Assembly (NCBI GenBank): GCA_021795795.1
Contig: JAJYPA010000148.1
Location: forward strand, 1 to 15,594
From: Pseudomonadota bacterium
Lineage (GTDB): Bacteria; Pseudomonadota; Gammaproteobacteria; Halothiobacillales; Halothiobacillaceae
Direction of reading: 5' to 3'
Length of the DNA: 15,594 bases
Shown here: piece after piece, positions 13,885 to 15,594 of the stretch
Position numbering within the stretch: position 1 is the first letter of the stretch
Layout of the letters: every line of letters starts with the position of its first letter
The notes under the pieces: model-generated
Seen by the model: the letters and a program-made list of their open reading frames with translations, nothing else
What the model was told of the DNA's origin: nothing
Databases searched by the model: none
Translations under genes and position numbers: made by a program

Positions 13885-14783
13885 GTGTCACCCTTCTGTG
13901 ACCGGCATTCGGTCACGCAATCCATAAACGCCTTAGCCAGTCGATGGGTCGGGCGTTTTTTTTGGATAATCAAACCCAGTTGACGTTCAGGGGGCGCCAG
14001 TTCCGTGTTCGGTAATCGCGCCAAACCCGGATTCTGCAAGGTTTCGGGCAGCACCCCCCAACCGATGCCTGTGCCAATCAGAAGCGCAATCGAATCGAGT
14101 TGGTTCACTTCGATCACTGCCAGTGGATTGATCTGCTGAGCGTTCAACCAGATATCGATGGCCTGACGCGTGCTGGTGTGCGCTGCCGGCGCGATCATGG
14201 GCAGGTGTTGAGCCAGTTCATGGAGCGTGGGCATCCGGTGCGCCGCATGACGCAATGCGACGAGTGGCACCAGTTTTTCCTGCCAGAGCGGCGTTGTCTC
14301 GATCGAAGAAGGTGCACTGTGACCCAGCGTGCCATACGCCAACCGGACCGATCCCTGGGCCACGGCCATAATGGCGGCTTCGGAGTCCATGAATCGCAGA
14401 TCCAGCACGACATCCGGATAACGTCGACTGAAGGCTTCCAGTACGGTCGGCAACAAATGCAACCCGACATAATGACTGAGTGCAATCGCCAGCCGCCCGC
14501 TCAAAGGACGTGAACTGTCCAGCGTGACCGCCGCGAGATCGTCCATTGCTTGTCGCACTTGCCGGGCGGCGGGCAGAAACTGCGCGCCGAATTCCGTCAA
14601 TACAACCTGTCTTGCCATCCGTTCGAACAGGGGGGCGCCCACCTGCGATTCGAGCAGGGCGACGCGCTTGCTCACGGCCGGTTGCGTCAGGTGAAGTTGC
14701 TGTGCTGCGGCCGAGAACGATCCGGTTTCCGCCACGCTCAAAAAGGCCATAATGTGTTGATGATCGATATGGGTGGGATTCAT
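13872..14783 (-). CDS. LysR family transcriptional regulator
   Basis: The 303-residue protein has an N-terminal winged helix-turn-helix (about 10-66: FLSVAETGSFSAAAQQL, then LTQPAVSKRVALLE and GAPLFER). A linker helix follows, then a two-lobed effector domain from about 95 to 295 (SGRLAIALSHYVGLHLLP, later GIGWGVLPE). Length and layout are standard. It is divergent from leuC, with 123 bases between the starts, an arrangement seen in other gammaproteobacteria. By the usual LysR habit it probably acts on that promoter and its own, but the effector is unknown. A role in controlling the convergent reductase cannot be excluded. Its 3' end overlaps that gene by 13 bases, tail to tail. The ATG at 14783 begins MNPTHIDHQHIMAF; no strong ribosome-binding site is evident, so a slightly different start is possible. 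Confidence 0.92.
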   Translation of the reverse strand: MNPTHIDHQHIMAFLSVAETGSFSAAAQQLHLTQPAVSKRVALLESQVGAPLFERMARQVVLTEFGAQFLPAARQVRQAMDDLAAVTLDSSRPLSGRLAIALSHYVGLHLLPTVLEAFSRRYPDVVLDLRFMDSEAAIMAVAQGSVRLAYGTLGHSAPSSIETTPLWQEKLVPLVALRHAAHRMPTLHELAQHLPMIAPAAHTSTRQAIDIWLNAQQINPLAVIEVNQLDSIALLIGTGIGWGVLPETLQNPGLARLPNTELAPPERQLGLIIQKKRPTHRLAKAFMDCVTECRSQKGDTQPE

Positions 14784-14906
14784 GGGCTGTGCTTCTTTGA
14801 TATAACCATCGGGAATAGATTATATGAAAAAATACTATTTTTGGTTTTATATGGCTGCGGTTAAGCTCATGCTCACACTCGGTGCATACGCCCAAAGGAG
14901 CGACTC
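14784..14906. promoter_or_regulatory. Divergent lysR-leuC control region with AT-rich palindromes
   Basis: The middle of this 123-base gap is markedly AT-rich. It holds a perfect palindrome, AAAAATA-C-TATTTTT (14828-14842), and an inverted pair ATATAA (14800-14805) / TTATAT (14820-14825) with 14 bases between. TTGATA (14797-14802) and TATATG (14821-14826), 18 bases apart, could be a leuC -35 and -10. LysR-type operators are usually AT-rich interrupted palindromes of the T-N11-A kind, so these are fair candidates. AAAGGAG at 14894-14900 is the leuC ribosome-binding site. No leucine-rich leader peptide is seen. Confidence 0.5.
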
Positions 14907-15594
14907 ATGGCTGGCAAAACCCTTTATGACAAGATTTTTGATGAACACATCGTGCGCGAGCAGGAGGACGGCACGGTGCTTTTGTACATCGACCGACATC
15001 TGGTGCACGAAGTAACAAGCCCGCAGGCGTTCGAAGGCTTGCGACTGGCAAACCGCACGCCGTGGCGCGTGGGTGCGATGCTGGCCGTACCGGACCACAA
15101 CGTACCGACCACGAACCGGCTGCGTGGCATCGACGATCTCGTTTCCCGCGAGCAGGTTGAAACCCTTGATCGCAACTGCACGGAATTCGGCGTGCAGGAA
15201 TTCGCGATGAATGACAAGCGCCAAGGCATCGTGCACGTGATCGGGCCGGAAGAAGGTTTTACCTTGCCGGGCACGACGATTGTTTGCGGTGATTCGCACA
15301 CTTCCACGCATGGAGCATTCGGCGCGCTGGCGTTCGGCATCGGCACGTCCGAAGTCGAGCACGTCATGGCGACGCAAACCCTGTTGCAGAAGCGCGCCAA
15401 GACCATGCAGATCCGCGTGGATGGCCAGTTGGGCGCGGGTGTGACCGCCAAGGATGTCGTACTCGCCATTATCGGCACGATCGGTACGGCCGGCGGCACG
15501 GGCTATGCCGTCGAGTTTGCCGGGTCGGCCATCGAATCGCTGTCGATCGAAGGCCGCATGAGTGTGTGCAACATGGCGATTGAAGGCGGTGCCC
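14907..15594 (+). CDS. leuC: 3-isopropylmalate dehydratase large subunit, 3' end outside window
   Basis: LeuC with LeuD isomerises 2-isopropylmalate to 3-isopropylmalate in leucine synthesis and carries a 4Fe-4S cluster. The first 229 codons are present. The start [16 protein letters not shown] and the stretches [67 protein letters not shown] and [11 protein letters not shown] are nearly invariant in the family. The three cluster cysteines lie in the second half of the protein and so fall outside the window. AAAGGAG ends six bases before the ATG, which fixes the start. It is divergent from the LysR gene and is probably the first gene of a leuC-leuD type operon; the rest is not visible. Regulation is likely from the AT-rich gap upstream. 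The gene is cut by the window, not truncated. Confidence 0.97.
   Translation, partial: MAGKTLYDKIFDEHIVREQEDGTVLLYIDRHLVHEVTSPQAFEGLRLANRTPWRVGAMLAVPDHNVPTTNRLRGIDDLVSREQVETLDRNCTEFGVQEFAMNDKRQGIVHVIGPEEGFTLPGTTIVCGDSHTSTHGAFGALAFGIGTSEVEHVMATQTLLQKRAKTMQIRVDGQLGAGVTAKDVVLAIIGTIGTAGGTGYAVEFAGSAIESLSIEGRMSVCNMAIEGGA

Noticed and set aside
14218..14895. Second minus-strand frame (225 codons) over the LysR gene
   Set aside because: The other frame gives a complete, standard LysR protein; this one is an out-of-frame shadow rich in Arg and Ser.
14784..14906. Leucine-codon leader peptide and attenuator before leuC
   Set aside because: No short frame rich in leucine codons and no terminator/antiterminator pair could be found.
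1..15594. Defence system, prophage, CRISPR array or toxin-antitoxin pair
   Set aside because: No integrase, transposase, cas, nuclease or antitoxin-like protein and no regularly spaced repeats were seen; nearly all genes belong to core families.

Overview
The window is an ordinary, densely packed bacterial chromosome segment. By family and gene order it is from a gammaproteobacterium (rng-type yhdP followed by a nitrilase-fold gene; exbB-exbD-msbA-lpxK-trm112-kdsB; a LysR gene divergent from leuC). Codon use is moderately GC-rich and looks uniform, with no tRNA, rRNA, phage, insertion-sequence or CRISPR material. A sulfur-oxidising lineage such as Halothiobacillus would fit, but nothing here proves the genus.

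Layout: (1) 2-3201, the C-terminal part of YhdP, an AsmA-like envelope protein, overlapping a carbon-nitrogen hydrolase by 4 bases. (2) 3308-4411, the class I DAHP synthase AroG. (3) 4469-6355, a signal-peptide-bearing DUF4140/DUF4139 protein. (4) 6402-11390, a same-strand run exbB, exbD, msbA, lpxK, a Trm112-like gene and kdsB. Gaps in it are -4 to 71 bases, and it covers lipid A export, lipid A 4'-phosphorylation and CMP-Kdo synthesis. (5) 11391-11531, a 141-base hairpin-rich intergenic element between two converging stop codons. (6) 11532-12228 on the minus strand, a cupin-like gene with no metal ligands followed by a small two-helix membrane protein. (7) 12337-12711, a DUF2288 gene whose start lies in a 12-base tandem repeat. 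(8) 12793-13884, an Old Yellow Enzyme family reductase that overlaps a converging LysR regulator (13872-14783, minus) by 13 bases. (9) 14907 to the end, the start of leuC, divergent from the LysR gene.

The clearest theme is outer-membrane biogenesis: YhdP is implicated in phospholipid movement to the outer membrane, MsbA flips lipid A, LpxK and KdsB supply its phosphate and Kdo, and the ExbBD-type proton channel could energise an envelope process. Amino-acid biosynthesis is represented by aroG and leuC. I found no convincing undescribed multi-gene system. The best leads are the 141-base element, the secreted DUF4139 protein beside exbBD and the lipid A genes, the cupin plus membrane-protein pair, and an unusual cofactor-phosphate region in the Old Yellow Enzyme homologue.
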